A stretch of DNA of 64,000 nt from a virus. Positions 9,310 to 18,283 of the stretch are shown piece after piece. Where the stretch lies: the IMG/VR virus record IMGVR_UViG_3300046373_000069, positions 29,610-93,609 of that record; one strand, given 5' to 3'. A program made the position numbers and the translations under genes. Within the stretch, counting starts at the first letter, position 1; each line of letters begins with the position of its first letter. The notes below the pieces were generated by a model, which was given only the letters and a program-made list of their open reading frames with translations, searched no databases and had not been told where the DNA came from.

Positions 9310-9705
9310 ATGAATGAGTTCCATAGCGTTGTCTCGGAGTTCATGAGAGAAATGGGATTCGATTGCACCTTCATCAAGCAATCTCCAGGCATCCCTAATG
9401 ACGATGACGGGACAGTGACACCGCAAGAGGAAATAGTCCCTATCCGCGCTATCAAGATGGATGTGTTTGGGAATATGGCAGGCTCTCGCACAAAGATGAG
9501 CACTCTTATTCAAGAAGCTGATCAAGTGTTGTATGTGCAGCCTAACGAGGCTCTTACACAAATGAGCGAGAGTGTCGGAGAAGCATTCGATCCTGCAAGC
9601 GACCGCGTAGAAATTAAAGGGGTTAGCTGGAAAGTGTTGGCCTTGAAAGAATATGATCCGAGCGCGTCAAATTGCGTTCTGTACGAACTGTATATTAAAA
9701 GGTAA
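9310..9705 (+). CDS. Head closure / head-tail joining protein
   Basis: 131 residues. ATG at 9310 with GGAGG at 9299-9303; a TTG at 9304 is possible but too close to the ribosome site. Small beta-rich protein with VEIKGVSWKVLALKEYDP near the end, typical in size and position of head completion proteins that plug the portal. No decisive motif. Confidence 0.5.
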   Translation: MNEFHSVVSEFMREMGFDCTFIKQSPGIPNDDDGTVTPQEEIVPIRAIKMDVFGNMAGSRTKMSTLIQEADQVLYVQPNEALTQMSESVGEAFDPASDRVEIKGVSWKVLALKEYDPSASNCVLYELYIKR

Positions 9706-9708
9706 GCT

Positions 9709-12700
9709 ATGGCGACGTATAACGTACTAAGTACTGCACCAGTACCGGTTGGCAGTAGCATCACCACTATTCGACTGAAGAGTACCTCTGCTCAAGTCCA
9801 GACCAACGTACCATTCACGTTTGGTCAACCATTTGCTCGTGGCCAGTTCCCGAAGTCCAACGCCGCTGTTGAACTGCGCACCAACAACGGGGAAATCATT
9901 CCTTGTCAGCTGGATGTCAAGGCCACCTTCAAGGATGGCTCGATCAAGCACGCCATCATTTCGGGTATCATTCCATCCCTGCCTGCTGACAAGGATACGT
10001 TCTACAACATTGTCCGCTCTAATTACGTTATTTCCGGTTTGGCACCAGTACCTTCAGACTTCTCAGAGTTCAATACGGTCTTGACCCTGACCAATCATGG
10101 TACGGATCTAGCAGGACCATTAGAAGGTACTACCTACACCGCCGATGCAGCTAAGATCATGGCTTCAGGGAAGTATGACATTCACCTGTCTGGTCCTATT
10201 GTCAGTGAATGGCTCATGCGTGCGCCTTTGGTGGATGCTCAGGGAAATATCCATCCTGAGCTACATGCACGCTACAATATTCGTATGTATAAGGGCATCA
10301 ACAAGGCTAAGATTGACTGTATCGTGGAGAATGGCTGGGTCAAACCATCTAAAAATCCTGTCAACAATGCTTTCGATCTTGGTAGCGTCAATACACACAT
10401 CTATGACTACAACATCAAAGTAGGCAGCGTAACGGTTGATAAGCGAGCTGAAAAGGGTTATCTACGTGCTCGTCTTACTGGTGCTCCGAATACCTATAAT
10501 GGTACTAGCACTGGTGTGCCAAACAACTCGACTGTTTACACCGCAGTGATCACGATTGATGGAGTAGCTAAGCCTATTTCTGTGACTGGTTCCGCAATCC
10601 AGAATTACGGTCAATTGTACGCAGTCATCACCAGTCAACTTGGTGGATTGGGTGTTTGTATTCAGGATGAAACCAATCTAGGTCTTCGTATTGTGTCCAA
10701 TACGACTGGCAGGAATTCCTCAGTTTCGGTAGATTACGGTACCTTATTCCCAGCGCTTGGACACCCGCAGGCGTATCGCCCTATTCGTGGTGACGAACAC
10801 ATTCATTATGTTGCACAGCGCTGGAAGAAAACCTTCTGGTGGAATGGTGAGCCTATGCTTTTCATCGGCCATGATAAGAACTATCTGGTTGATTCTCTAG
10901 CAGTGCCTCCATATATGCGTTCCCTGACGGGTAGCCCTGATGTAAACGCCTATAATAAAAACATGATAGCCACCAATGGCGGTATTGGTCGTAACGGCAT
11001 CATGAAGAAGAACATGTTTGATTTCGGCTATGCCAATTCTATTGGTATTTTTCCTGAATGGGTTGGAGCCTTCGTCATCAGTCAAGATCCAGATTCTAAA
11101 TCGGCCATGCTGGGTATGGCCGATTTGCAGGGTTCATGGCAAGTTCATTCCCGAGAAATCGATACTGATCAATGTCTGAGCTTTACCAAGTGGCCTATGG
11201 TAACGACTTCCCCAAATATTGGGGATAGTAAGAACTACACTACTGGTTTGACGGAGAAGATCCCATTTCTGTCAACGAGTCAGCCTTGGATTCCCAATTG
11301 CGAGAATCTGGCGGATATCTCTCACCATCCAGATTCTGGCTATGTACCTTATCTGGTAACTGGCGACCACTTTTACATGGAAAATATGTTGTCGTATTTT
11401 ATTACGACTTGCGTATGGCAGAACCCACACTACACATGGCGTAATGGGAATCAGGTGTTATTCAGGACAGAACAGGTACGTGCGCAGGCATGGATGTTCC
11501 GTTCCCTAAACCATAACAGGTATCTTCTACCGGATAACCATCCTCATCGCCCTGAGCTTGAATATATCGCAGCCAGTAATGTTGAGTGGTATAACACCAA
11601 CTATGTTGCAGAGTCTGGCCCCGGTCATAGCAAATTTGGTGTTTGGGGTACGCCAGAAACAGGCATGGTTAGTGGACAAGTTAAATCTGCTTTTAGTTTG
11701 TTCATGGAAGTGTTTGCGATTCAATCCATGGGTCGTGCAGTAGAGCTGGGCTTTGAAGAGTTCTTGCCACTCTTTGGATACAAATCCAAGATTATCAAGG
11801 GTTTGCTGACATCAGGGCCAGACTATTGCTGGCAAATGGCAACCACTTACAGAATTCAAATCAAACCCTCCAGTAATGAGCCTGAATTCGATAATTGGAA
11901 TCAGGTTTATTTGGCAACTGTTGACCCTAAAATTTCTTCTAAGGTATGCGGCTCAGTTGAAATGGGTATTGCCATTGGTGAAGGGCAGAATAATATGGTT
12001 GGTTATCCACTGGATGTGGGTGGATATCCTGCCAATATGCAGCCAGCTGTGGCATACTGCGATACATTTGACATGCCTGGTGGCAAAGATGCATGGCTTG
12101 TATTTGATTCGAGGGTTAAAAAAGCCAATTACAACTTGGGTCCGCAATTTGGCATCGAACCGCGTACTTTCATCGCATCAACGGTTACACCCGTACCTGC
12201 GGACCCCACTGTACCCCCAACTATAGGCAAAAAATCAATGTCTCTTGCAGATCGCGTAAAAGATAGCACCACCACAACGGGCACAGGTGCATTAACACTA
12301 CTGGGTACCTCGGAAACGAACTTCCGCCCATTCCTCACACCACCTGTGAAGATTGGAGATATTGTCCCTGTCTCTATTATTCACCGCACCCTCCCCGAAT
12401 GGGAAAACGGGGAATACACTCTGACATCGGCTTTGCAGCTGACCCCCCTCAGGGTGACATCCAGCTCCAATAATAATCAGAAAGTCAGCTTCAGCGCAGG
12501 CGTCAAGGATGTCGCATTGACTCTTACAGCCGATTATCTGTCAAAGCTGGCAGGCGTTAACAACACTGTTGCCAATACGTTCGGGGATACAACAACTACG
12601 AAGCTTATGCTAGATGTCAACGGAGTTCCAACTAGTATTTCGTTGAATGATGCATCTGACACATTTGCTGACCTTCCAACTTTACCGTTGCCTGCCGTTG

Positions 12701-13857
12701 GCACCGACCAAGTGTGGACATACCGTGGTGGTGTGGACTATCGAACGACACTTAATGCCATTGCAGCGGCTGTTGCCGCCATTAATGGTGTAACACCACA
12801 AGATACATTGGCCCCTACACTTTCTAGCGCGAAAGTCTCAGGCATAAATGCAGCCAGTGCAACGGGTACAGTTATCACTGACGAAGCTAACGGCACAATG
12901 TATTGCTTGGCGTTGACAACAAATACGACTACAGCAGCTGCGGTGAAAGCAAGTTCGTTCACCCAAGCGGTTACGTCCACAGGTACTAAGACATTCAATG
13001 TCACGAGCCTGACAGCTTCTACACAATACTACTTGCATTTTGTACACGTAGACGCTATTGGCAATACTTCGGCTATCATGACATCTGACAGCTTCACAAC
13101 ACTGGCAACTGCTGACACAACGGCCCCAACGCTGAGTTCGCCTACAGCCACACAGACAGGTCCAACGACTGCATCTGGCACTGTTTCCACAACAGAGTCT
13201 AACGGTACGCTCTACCGGATGATTAGCGTAAACGCCACTGAAACTGCGGCAGCTGTGAAGGCAGCTAACCTTACATCCACCGTATCCGCTGTGGGTACGC
13301 AGAGTGTCACATTCACTGGCTTGACCGCCAACACGCAGTATTATGCCCACTATGTCCACCATGATGCTGCGGGTAATGATTCTGTTGTGGCGAACAGCGC
13401 AGCGTTTACGACGGCTGCTGCCGCTGAAGTACTGTATGACATTTCGGCATATAACGCATCCTCGACTCCTCTGGCAACGTTGGATGGCAGCAAGGTAGTA
13501 CCGTCCCATATCTACGGGGGTAAAAACGGCTACGCAGCCGGCCCGACAAATTCTAGCTATTGGAATATTAAGCTTCGTGGCACTAACACGAACGCCAGCG
13601 GGGCTGTCATGGGTTGGAGCTTCTCGGCAACGACCCCGCCGCAAGTGTGGGATGGTACGGGCACCAACCCCAACCTCAATAACGTCAATCCCGACAACTA
13701 TGCGGTACCTATCGGCTTCAACGGTACGGCCTTCTTCAACGCATCGGATCTCTGGATTGCGCCGGGCTTTACTGGTAAGGCTTATCTGTGGGTTCGTGGC
13801 CAAGATGGTGCTTGGTATAATCCTAACCCAAGTGGCATGACTATTACGGGGGTCTGA
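9709..13857 (+). CDS. Large multidomain surface protein: YetA/PcRGLX-like domain, phage adhesion domain, two FN3-like domains
   Basis: 1,382 residues. Residues ~25-800 resemble the exo-polysaccharide/rhamnogalacturonan lyase YetA/PcRGLX family: a beta-sandwich start with FGQPFARGQFP and FKDGSIKHA, then a Trp/His-rich body. At residue 844 a segment starting MSLADRVKDSTTTTGTG looks like the usual N-terminus of a different phage structural family, suggesting a fusion. Two tandem FN3-like repeats (about 1035-1130 and 1137-1225, each opening with a D..APTLSS motif) precede a unique C-terminal domain. It is translationally coupled to the SGNH gene downstream (ATGA). Probably a receptor-binding or depolymerase protein; lyase activity is inferred only. 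Confidence 0.62.
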   Translation: MATYNVLSTAPVPVGSSITTIRLKSTSAQVQTNVPFTFGQPFARGQFPKSNAAVELRTNNGEIIPCQLDVKATFKDGSIKHAIISGIIPSLPADKDTFYNIVRSNYVISGLAPVPSDFSEFNTVLTLTNHGTDLAGPLEGTTYTADAAKIMASGKYDIHLSGPIVSEWLMRAPLVDAQGNIHPELHARYNIRMYKGINKAKIDCIVENGWVKPSKNPVNNAFDLGSVNTHIYDYNIKVGSVTVDKRAEKGYLRARLTGAPNTYNGTSTGVPNNSTVYTAVITIDGVAKPISVTGSAIQNYGQLYAVITSQLGGLGVCIQDETNLGLRIVSNTTGRNSSVSVDYGTLFPALGHPQAYRPIRGDEHIHYVAQRWKKTFWWNGEPMLFIGHDKNYLVDSLAVPPYMRSLTGSPDVNAYNKNMIATNGGIGRNGIMKKNMFDFGYANSIGIFPEWVGAFVISQDPDSKSAMLGMADLQGSWQVHSREIDTDQCLSFTKWPMVTTSPNIGDSKNYTTGLTEKIPFLSTSQPWIPNCENLADISHHPDSGYVPYLVTGDHFYMENMLSYFITTCVWQNPHYTWRNGNQVLFRTEQVRAQAWMFRSLNHNRYLLPDNHPHRPELEYIAASNVEWYNTNYVAESGPGHSKFGVWGTPETGMVSGQVKSAFSLFMEVFAIQSMGRAVELGFEEFLPLFGYKSKIIKGLLTSGPDYCWQMATTYRIQIKPSSNEPEFDNWNQVYLATVDPKISSKVCGSVEMGIAIGEGQNNMVGYPLDVGGYPANMQPAVAYCDTFDMPGGKDAWLVFDSRVKKANYNLGPQFGIEPRTFIASTVTPVPADPTVPPTIGKKSMSLADRVKDSTTTTGTGALTLLGTSETNFRPFLTPPVKIGDIVPVSIIHRTLPEWENGEYTLTSALQLTPLRVTSSSNNNQKVSFSAGVKDVALTLTADYLSKLAGVNNTVANTFGDTTTTKLMLDVNGVPTSISLNDASDTFADLPTLPLPAVGTDQVWTYRGGVDYRTTLNAIAAAVAAINGVTPQDTLAPTLSSAKVSGINAASATGTVITDEANGTMYCLALTTNTTTAAAVKASSFTQAVTSTGTKTFNVTSLTASTQYYLHFVHVDAIGNTSAIMTSDSFTTLATADTTAPTLSSPTATQTGPTTASGTVSTTESNGTLYRMISVNATETAAAVKAANLTSTVSAVGTQSVTFTGLTANTQYYAHYVHHDAAGNDSVVANSAAFTTAAAAEVLYDISAYNASSTPLATLDGSKVVPSHIYGGKNGYAAGPTNSSYWNIKLRGTNTNASGAVMGWSFSATTPPQVWDGTGTNPNLNNVNPDNYAVPIGFNGTAFFNASDLWIAPGFTGKAYLWVRGQDGAWYNPNPSGMTITGV

Positions 13858-15425
13858 TGAAGTTTCTAACGTCAGGCGCGGGGAAGTTAATATTCAGGAA
13901 TGGTAAATTTGTGAGCCTTGCGCAAGGCTCACAACCTGTTGAGCCTACGCCACCCCCACCGTCAACAGGAATGACGACACTGACGCTTGTAGACATTGAT
14001 AAAGATCAGCGGCTGTATCAACGCGATACAGCCGGTTTTTATGATGTTACAGTGGCTGGTACGAGCGACGCTACAAATGCTGTTCAGGCTCGTGCTATTG
14101 ATTCCTACACTGGGGCAGTGGTGGTTGATTGGACAACCGTTGCCGTGCCATCAGGAGGCTCTTATTCAGGTAAGTTGCGCTGCCCTGCAAGGATTCGCCC
14201 ATGTAAGCTAGAAGTCCGAGATGCTGTCAACACGTCGTCAGTTAAGACAGGGGCTAATCGCTTCTATGTTGGCGCCCATTGGATTCTCTGGGGGCAATCG
14301 AATGCTGTCAACTGGCCGGGGGGAGTTTACAAATATCCTCTCGGCGGGCAGGGTTCGTTGACCTACTACGCGGGCTACAAGTTCGTCCGGGCTGGCTACA
14401 TTCTAGACACCTACGAGTCGAATAAGCTGCACAGCAGCTACTCAACTGTCAACAGCTTCCCTGCTGGCTCAGCTACAGTGCAAGACGGAGCTGTTAAAGC
14501 AGATGGTATCGTCTATATGCTCAATATCTTATCTGAAGCGCTGAATTGTGCAGTATGTATTACTACTAGCGCAACAGGTGGTCAAGGTATCGGCTTCTGG
14601 GCGCCGGGGCAAACAGGCTGGACGAATCTGACAACTGCTGTGATGGAAATCGGTGGAGATGCAGAAGGCGCAATACTGTATCAAGGTGAAGCTGATGCAT
14701 CGTTCTCAGGAACAACAACAGAGAATTACATGTCGGCACTTGCATCCCGGCAATCACAGTTCCATTCTCTTACCGGGCGTACGGCGTCAACCTTTAAGTT
14801 TGGTGTAGTCTCATTGGGTGCTGTCAATGCCAATGGCGGTTATGTCGCCTCTATTGATAAGGTGAGGGCTGCTGAAATTCAGTTTGCTAACAACACACCG
14901 GGTGCGTTCCTGCTTGCGGCTAACCATGACTCGAAGACTAGTGATGGTGTTCACGTTGTCGGTATATCGTTCTCTCACCTTGGCGCGGCTGGGGGTAAAA
15001 CACTAGCTTATCAATATGGAGTAGGTGTATCAGGTGCAGGCCCTCGCGTTGTTAGCGCAACTCGCACTGGTGCCGAAATTACTCTCACCGTACAGCATGC
15101 TGGGGGTACAAACTTGCTAGATGGTGCGGGAGGCTCTGGAACGGCGCTTACAGGTTTCCGAGTGAGAGACGCCGGCACTGCTGCGGTTATCAGTGCAACG
15201 GCGATCACAGGACCAATAACAATTAAGCTCACATTATCGGCAGTGCCTTCGGGGACTGTAACGGTGGATTACGGCATGATTCCAGCGCCGCATTCACCTG
15301 ACCAAAGTAGCACAACAGTTGACCCTGTGTGGGCATCTGCCGTGTACGACAATGTTGTGCTAGTTAATCAGGACCGTGGATGCATTCTGCAACCATTTGC
15401 CGCAATCAATGTAACAGGAGGCTAA
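13857..15425 (+). CDS. SGNH hydrolase, sialate O-acetylesterase (SASA)-like
   Basis: 522 residues. N-terminal ~135 residues form an attachment/beta region with a Pro-rich linker (VEPTPPPPS). The catalytic SASA domain follows: WGQSNAVNW (nucleophile S148), ILYQGEADA, and DGVHVVG with the Asp/His pair. A C-terminal Ig-like region (from about residue 395, PRVVSATRTGAEITLTV) resembles domains appended to such esterases. Starts in an ATGA overlap with the 1,382-residue protein, so the two are probably made in fixed ratio. Likely deacetylates a capsule or O-antigen. Confidence 0.72.
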   Translation: MKFLTSGAGKLIFRNGKFVSLAQGSQPVEPTPPPPSTGMTTLTLVDIDKDQRLYQRDTAGFYDVTVAGTSDATNAVQARAIDSYTGAVVVDWTTVAVPSGGSYSGKLRCPARIRPCKLEVRDAVNTSSVKTGANRFYVGAHWILWGQSNAVNWPGGVYKYPLGGQGSLTYYAGYKFVRAGYILDTYESNKLHSSYSTVNSFPAGSATVQDGAVKADGIVYMLNILSEALNCAVCITTSATGGQGIGFWAPGQTGWTNLTTAVMEIGGDAEGAILYQGEADASFSGTTTENYMSALASRQSQFHSLTGRTASTFKFGVVSLGAVNANGGYVASIDKVRAAEIQFANNTPGAFLLAANHDSKTSDGVHVVGISFSHLGAAGGKTLAYQYGVGVSGAGPRVVSATRTGAEITLTVQHAGGTNLLDGAGGSGTALTGFRVRDAGTAAVISATAITGPITIKLTLSAVPSGTVTVDYGMIPAPHSPDQSSTTVDPVWASAVYDNVVLVNQDRGCILQPFAAINVTGG

Positions 15426-15426
15426 T

Positions 15427-16440
15427 ATGCTCGGGTATGGAACCATTGGACAAGGTTCAGTAGGGGCCTCTGTGCTATCTACAGCACCAGCCATCCAGAA
15501 CGACAGTGAAGCCCCTGTTATTCCGGGCGCACTCGTAGTTTCTGCGGTAAGCTCAGCCGGGTTCACTGTGGAGTGGCAGGGTGCATCGGATAATATTGGA
15601 GTAACTGGCTACGAAATTAGTGTTGATGTCGGCACAGTAGCTTATCTCGACTACGGTATGGTTTTGGCCGTGAACTTTGGAAACCTGCTACCCGGCACAT
15701 CCTACACTGTAAGGGTGAGGGCGTATGATGCAGCTAAGAACAAGTCTACGCCTCTCACAACACAGGTAACTACGTCTGCACCTGTCGATATTGCCAAGCC
15801 TGTGTGGAGTGCAGGAAGCGTTGTTAGTGTCACCTCTCTTACATCGTCAGCGCTAACGGCAGCTTGGCCTGCGGCGGTAGATAATGTAGGTGTTGTTTCC
15901 TACGAGGTAAGTGTAGATACAGGTACACCGAACTATGCCCCTGTGGTTGGGGGGCGGCTGAAGACATTCTCTGGGCTTCTGAGCGGCACCACGTACAACG
16001 TCCGTGTACGGGCTGTAGATGCGACTGGCAATACGTCTCCACCACTAACAGCTGCTGTTGTAACTAGCGGAGTTGCACCTGTGGGGGATGCTATTGCTGG
16101 CGTTTCAAAGGTGGCTACAGCCCCAGTAGTCGTGCAAATGTCTCCGCTTTCTGCATCACCAGTGGGTATATCCTATAGGCAGGGGTCTGGTCAGGAACTT
16201 GTCCTATTCAATAATAGTGACACTTCTGTTGTGACAAACCTGCAGGGCAGCAGCGCTGGGCGTGTTACGACGAAGGGCTTGGCAGGAGTCACAATTGATT
16301 TGTCAGGAGGTTTGCCTATCAATGTACCTGCTCGGCAGTTTGTTACTCTGAAACTAGACAATGCGAGCGCCTATTTGGCTGGCAACGTTACGCTTACGGC
16401 AAATACTAGCGGCACAGTGTTTGCAGGGGTCTTGCAATAG
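15427..16440 (+). CDS. Tandem fibronectin type III protein with shared C-terminal domain
   Basis: 337 residues. Two FN3 domains (residues ~30-120 and ~125-215) show W at the core and NVGVVSYEVSVD and TYNVRVRAVDATGNTS signatures. The last ~110 residues (GQELVLFN, GLPINVPARQFVTL) are homologous to the whole protein at 17367-17738. No enzyme motif. FN3 and Ig domains on virions commonly mediate weak carbohydrate or surface adhesion. AGGAG precedes the ATG. Confidence 0.65.
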   Translation: MLGYGTIGQGSVGASVLSTAPAIQNDSEAPVIPGALVVSAVSSAGFTVEWQGASDNIGVTGYEISVDVGTVAYLDYGMVLAVNFGNLLPGTSYTVRVRAYDAAKNKSTPLTTQVTTSAPVDIAKPVWSAGSVVSVTSLTSSALTAAWPAAVDNVGVVSYEVSVDTGTPNYAPVVGGRLKTFSGLLSGTTYNVRVRAVDATGNTSPPLTAAVVTSGVAPVGDAIAGVSKVATAPVVVQMSPLSASPVGISYRQGSGQELVLFNNSDTSVVTNLQGSSAGRVTTKGLAGVTIDLSGGLPINVPARQFVTLKLDNASAYLAGNVTLTANTSGTVFAGVLQ

Positions 16441-16473
16441 CACTCGTAACGTGCTCTTAAGCATTGTTTCTTC

Positions 16474-16502
16474 TTGACAAAACACGCCCCTTGTGCTATA
16501 AT
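16474..16502 (+). promoter_or_regulatory. Consensus sigma-70 promoter before tail genes
   Basis: TTGACA (16474-16479), 17-bp spacer, TATAAT (16497-16502), lying in the only sizeable gap between the FN3 gene and the tail completion gene. It would restart transcription for the tail operon independently of the upstream appendage block. Confidence 0.85.
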
Positions 16503-16522
16503 CTTACTAATCGAGGAAACAC

Positions 16523-16969
16523 ATGACAAGCTTTGTTTTGGATATTAAGGCGTTTGAAGAGCAGGCTCTGTTGATGGCTAATAAGAGTGTCTGCAACGCC
16601 TTTGAAGAGATTGCTACAGGCGCTGTCGTAGAGTCCCCTGACCCTCCGGGTATTGGGGGATTTTCCAAAGGTCTGCTGAAGAATAGTTGGTATCCAGAAG
16701 TAGGCGGTATTGACAACACAGTGGGTACAGTTGCTAACCCAACAGGTGCTGACAGCCTCTCTCGCATCAAGGCTGTTACAAGCATCTTCCCCTTCTACGG
16801 TAAAGACAACTTCGTCACGCTTACGAATTCTGTTGAGCACGCTTATAGGAGCGAGTTCATCGGATGGCCTGCGGGCGAAGGTGCGAACGGTTTCGTATGG
16901 AGTGGTCGCGTCGGACCCTACGCTATGGTGCAAACCGCCATCACTAACTACAGGGCCAAACACATATGA
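16523..16969 (+). CDS. Tail completion / neck protein (HK97 gp10-like)
   Basis: 148 residues. The segment VTLTNSVEHAYRSEFIGWP followed by GRVGPYAMVQTAI fits the gp10-type neck/tail completion family. First gene after the 16474 promoter, ATGA overlap with the tail terminator gene. GAGGAAAC Shine-Dalgarno. Confidence 0.65.
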   Translation: MTSFVLDIKAFEEQALLMANKSVCNAFEEIATGAVVESPDPPGIGGFSKGLLKNSWYPEVGGIDNTVGTVANPTGADSLSRIKAVTSIFPFYGKDNFVTLTNSVEHAYRSEFIGWPAGEGANGFVWSGRVGPYAMVQTAITNYRAKHI

Positions 16970-17367
16970 GCATAGTTGTCGTACGCAGCACAATCACAAA
17001 AGCTCTCGTAGAGTGGGCCAATGCAAAGGCGCTCCCCGTAGCACGAGAGCGCCAACCTTTCACGAAGCCTGCTAACAACGGCACATTCATCGAACTTAAC
17101 ATCATCCCAGCCAAGACAATCTTAGCATCCATTGACGGAGAACGCAAGCGTTATGTTGGCGATGTCATTATCAATATTTGGTGTAAGGATGGGCAAGGTA
17201 CTGGCACGGCTGAGAAGCTTGCTGAAGAGCTTGCTGAGTTGTTCTCTGTAGTGCCTAAGAAGCAGATGCCTGTGAGTGTTGAGGAAGTGCCTAGTATTCG
17301 TAGGCCACTTGCAGACGCGGGTTATCTTATTTTGCCCGTTACATTTTCATATAGGCTCGAAGCGTAA
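16966..17367 (+). CDS. Tail terminator protein
   Basis: 133 residues, alpha/beta, with an N-terminal helix (ITKALVEWANAKALPVA) then ERQPF, FIELNIIPA and VGDVIINIWCKDGQG strands: the layout of gpU/DUF4128-like tail terminators that cap the tail tube and join it to the head. Position between completion and tube genes supports this. Confidence 0.68.
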   Translation: MSIVVVRSTITKALVEWANAKALPVARERQPFTKPANNGTFIELNIIPAKTILASIDGERKRYVGDVIINIWCKDGQGTGTAEKLAEELAELFSVVPKKQMPVSVEEVPSIRRPLADAGYLILPVTFSYRLEA

Positions 17368-17738
17368 TGGCTAAAGTACCTGTCTCATCTAAGAACGCCA
17401 CTACGGCAGTTCTGCTCAATTCGATTTACCTATCAACTTCTGGTGACACCCTCACTTACCTACCCAACACCGGGCAAGAACTCTGGATGTTTAACACCAG
17501 CGGTAATGCTGTTACGGTGAACATTGATGGAGCAGCCGGGACGGTTGTAACCATTCCAGGCACAGCCGGGACTACTTTGAATGTTGCTCCCGGTCTCCCT
17601 ATTAACATCCCTGCCTACTCTTTCGCTTATCTAAGTCTAGATAAGGCGGAGAGGTTCCTTCAGGGGGTTGTGGCAATCACAGCTTCCACAGGGGCAGTCA
17701 TTCGAGCAGTAACCGTATCTCCACTCTCATTCTCTTAG
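17367..17738 (+). CDS. Small beta protein sharing a domain with the FN3 gene
   Basis: 123 residues, TAATG-coupled to the tail terminator. The whole protein matches the C-terminal domain of the 15427-16440 product: TGQELWMFN, GLPINIPAYSFAYLSLD. No known family recognised. Its place next to the tube gene suggests a tail- or neck-associated decoration. Confidence 0.6.
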   Translation: MAKVPVSSKNATTAVLLNSIYLSTSGDTLTYLPNTGQELWMFNTSGNAVTVNIDGAAGTVVTIPGTAGTTLNVAPGLPINIPAYSFAYLSLDKAERFLQGVVAITASTGAVIRAVTVSPLSFS

Positions 17739-17751
17739 AAAGAAATATCAA

Positions 17752-18207
17752 ATGGCCGTTATCACATTTAGCTCCGCTGGCACCAAAGTTTCGCTTTCGT
17801 CCGGCAAACCGACTGGTGCTCCTTCCGCCACCACCCTTTCCGCCCTGACGTACACCGAAATCGGCGGTGTGTCCGAAGTCGGAATGCTGGGTCCAGAATC
17901 GTCGGTTATCGTATTCAACCCTTTGAGCGATAATATTAGCTATAAACAAAAGGGTCAAAAGAACGCTGGTGCACTGGATTGCAAGGGTGCCCTTAACAAT
18001 GAAGACGCAGGCCAAATTCTGCTGCAAGCTGCTGAGGCTTCGCCTGAAGAGTACGCACTGAAGATTGAACTGACTAACGGTTCGACATTGTACTGCATGA
18101 TTTTGGTCACAAGTTTCAAGACGAATATCGGTAACTCGGGCCAGATTACGATGTTTGAATCGAAGCTCGAAATCAGCGGTAATGTCTTTACTCAAGCTGC
18201 TGCTTAA
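17752..18207 (+). CDS. Major tail tube protein
   Basis: 151 residues. Tube-like features: N-terminal VITFSSAGTKVSLS, GGVSEVGMLGPESSVI, and a C-terminal beta region (GQITMFESKLEISG). Strong codon bias like the capsid gene, as expected for an abundant virion protein. Good AGAAAG ribosome site. Next conserved gene downstream is the chaperone G, the usual order. Confidence 0.8.
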   Translation: MAVITFSSAGTKVSLSSGKPTGAPSATTLSALTYTEIGGVSEVGMLGPESSVIVFNPLSDNISYKQKGQKNAGALDCKGALNNEDAGQILLQAAEASPEEYALKIELTNGSTLYCMILVTSFKTNIGNSGQITMFESKLEISGNVFTQAAA

Positions 18208-18283
18208 GAGTTAGCTAGTTTTGCACGCGGGCGTTGCTGGCATTTTCACCAGCCGCCCATCCGTGCCTTTAATAGGGTGCGAG

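Noticed and set aside
12838-13803. Long minus-strand ORF (321 codons) opposite the FN3-like region
   Set aside because: Cys/Arg-rich translation typical of an antisense shadow of a repetitive Thr/Ala-rich gene; no start signal.
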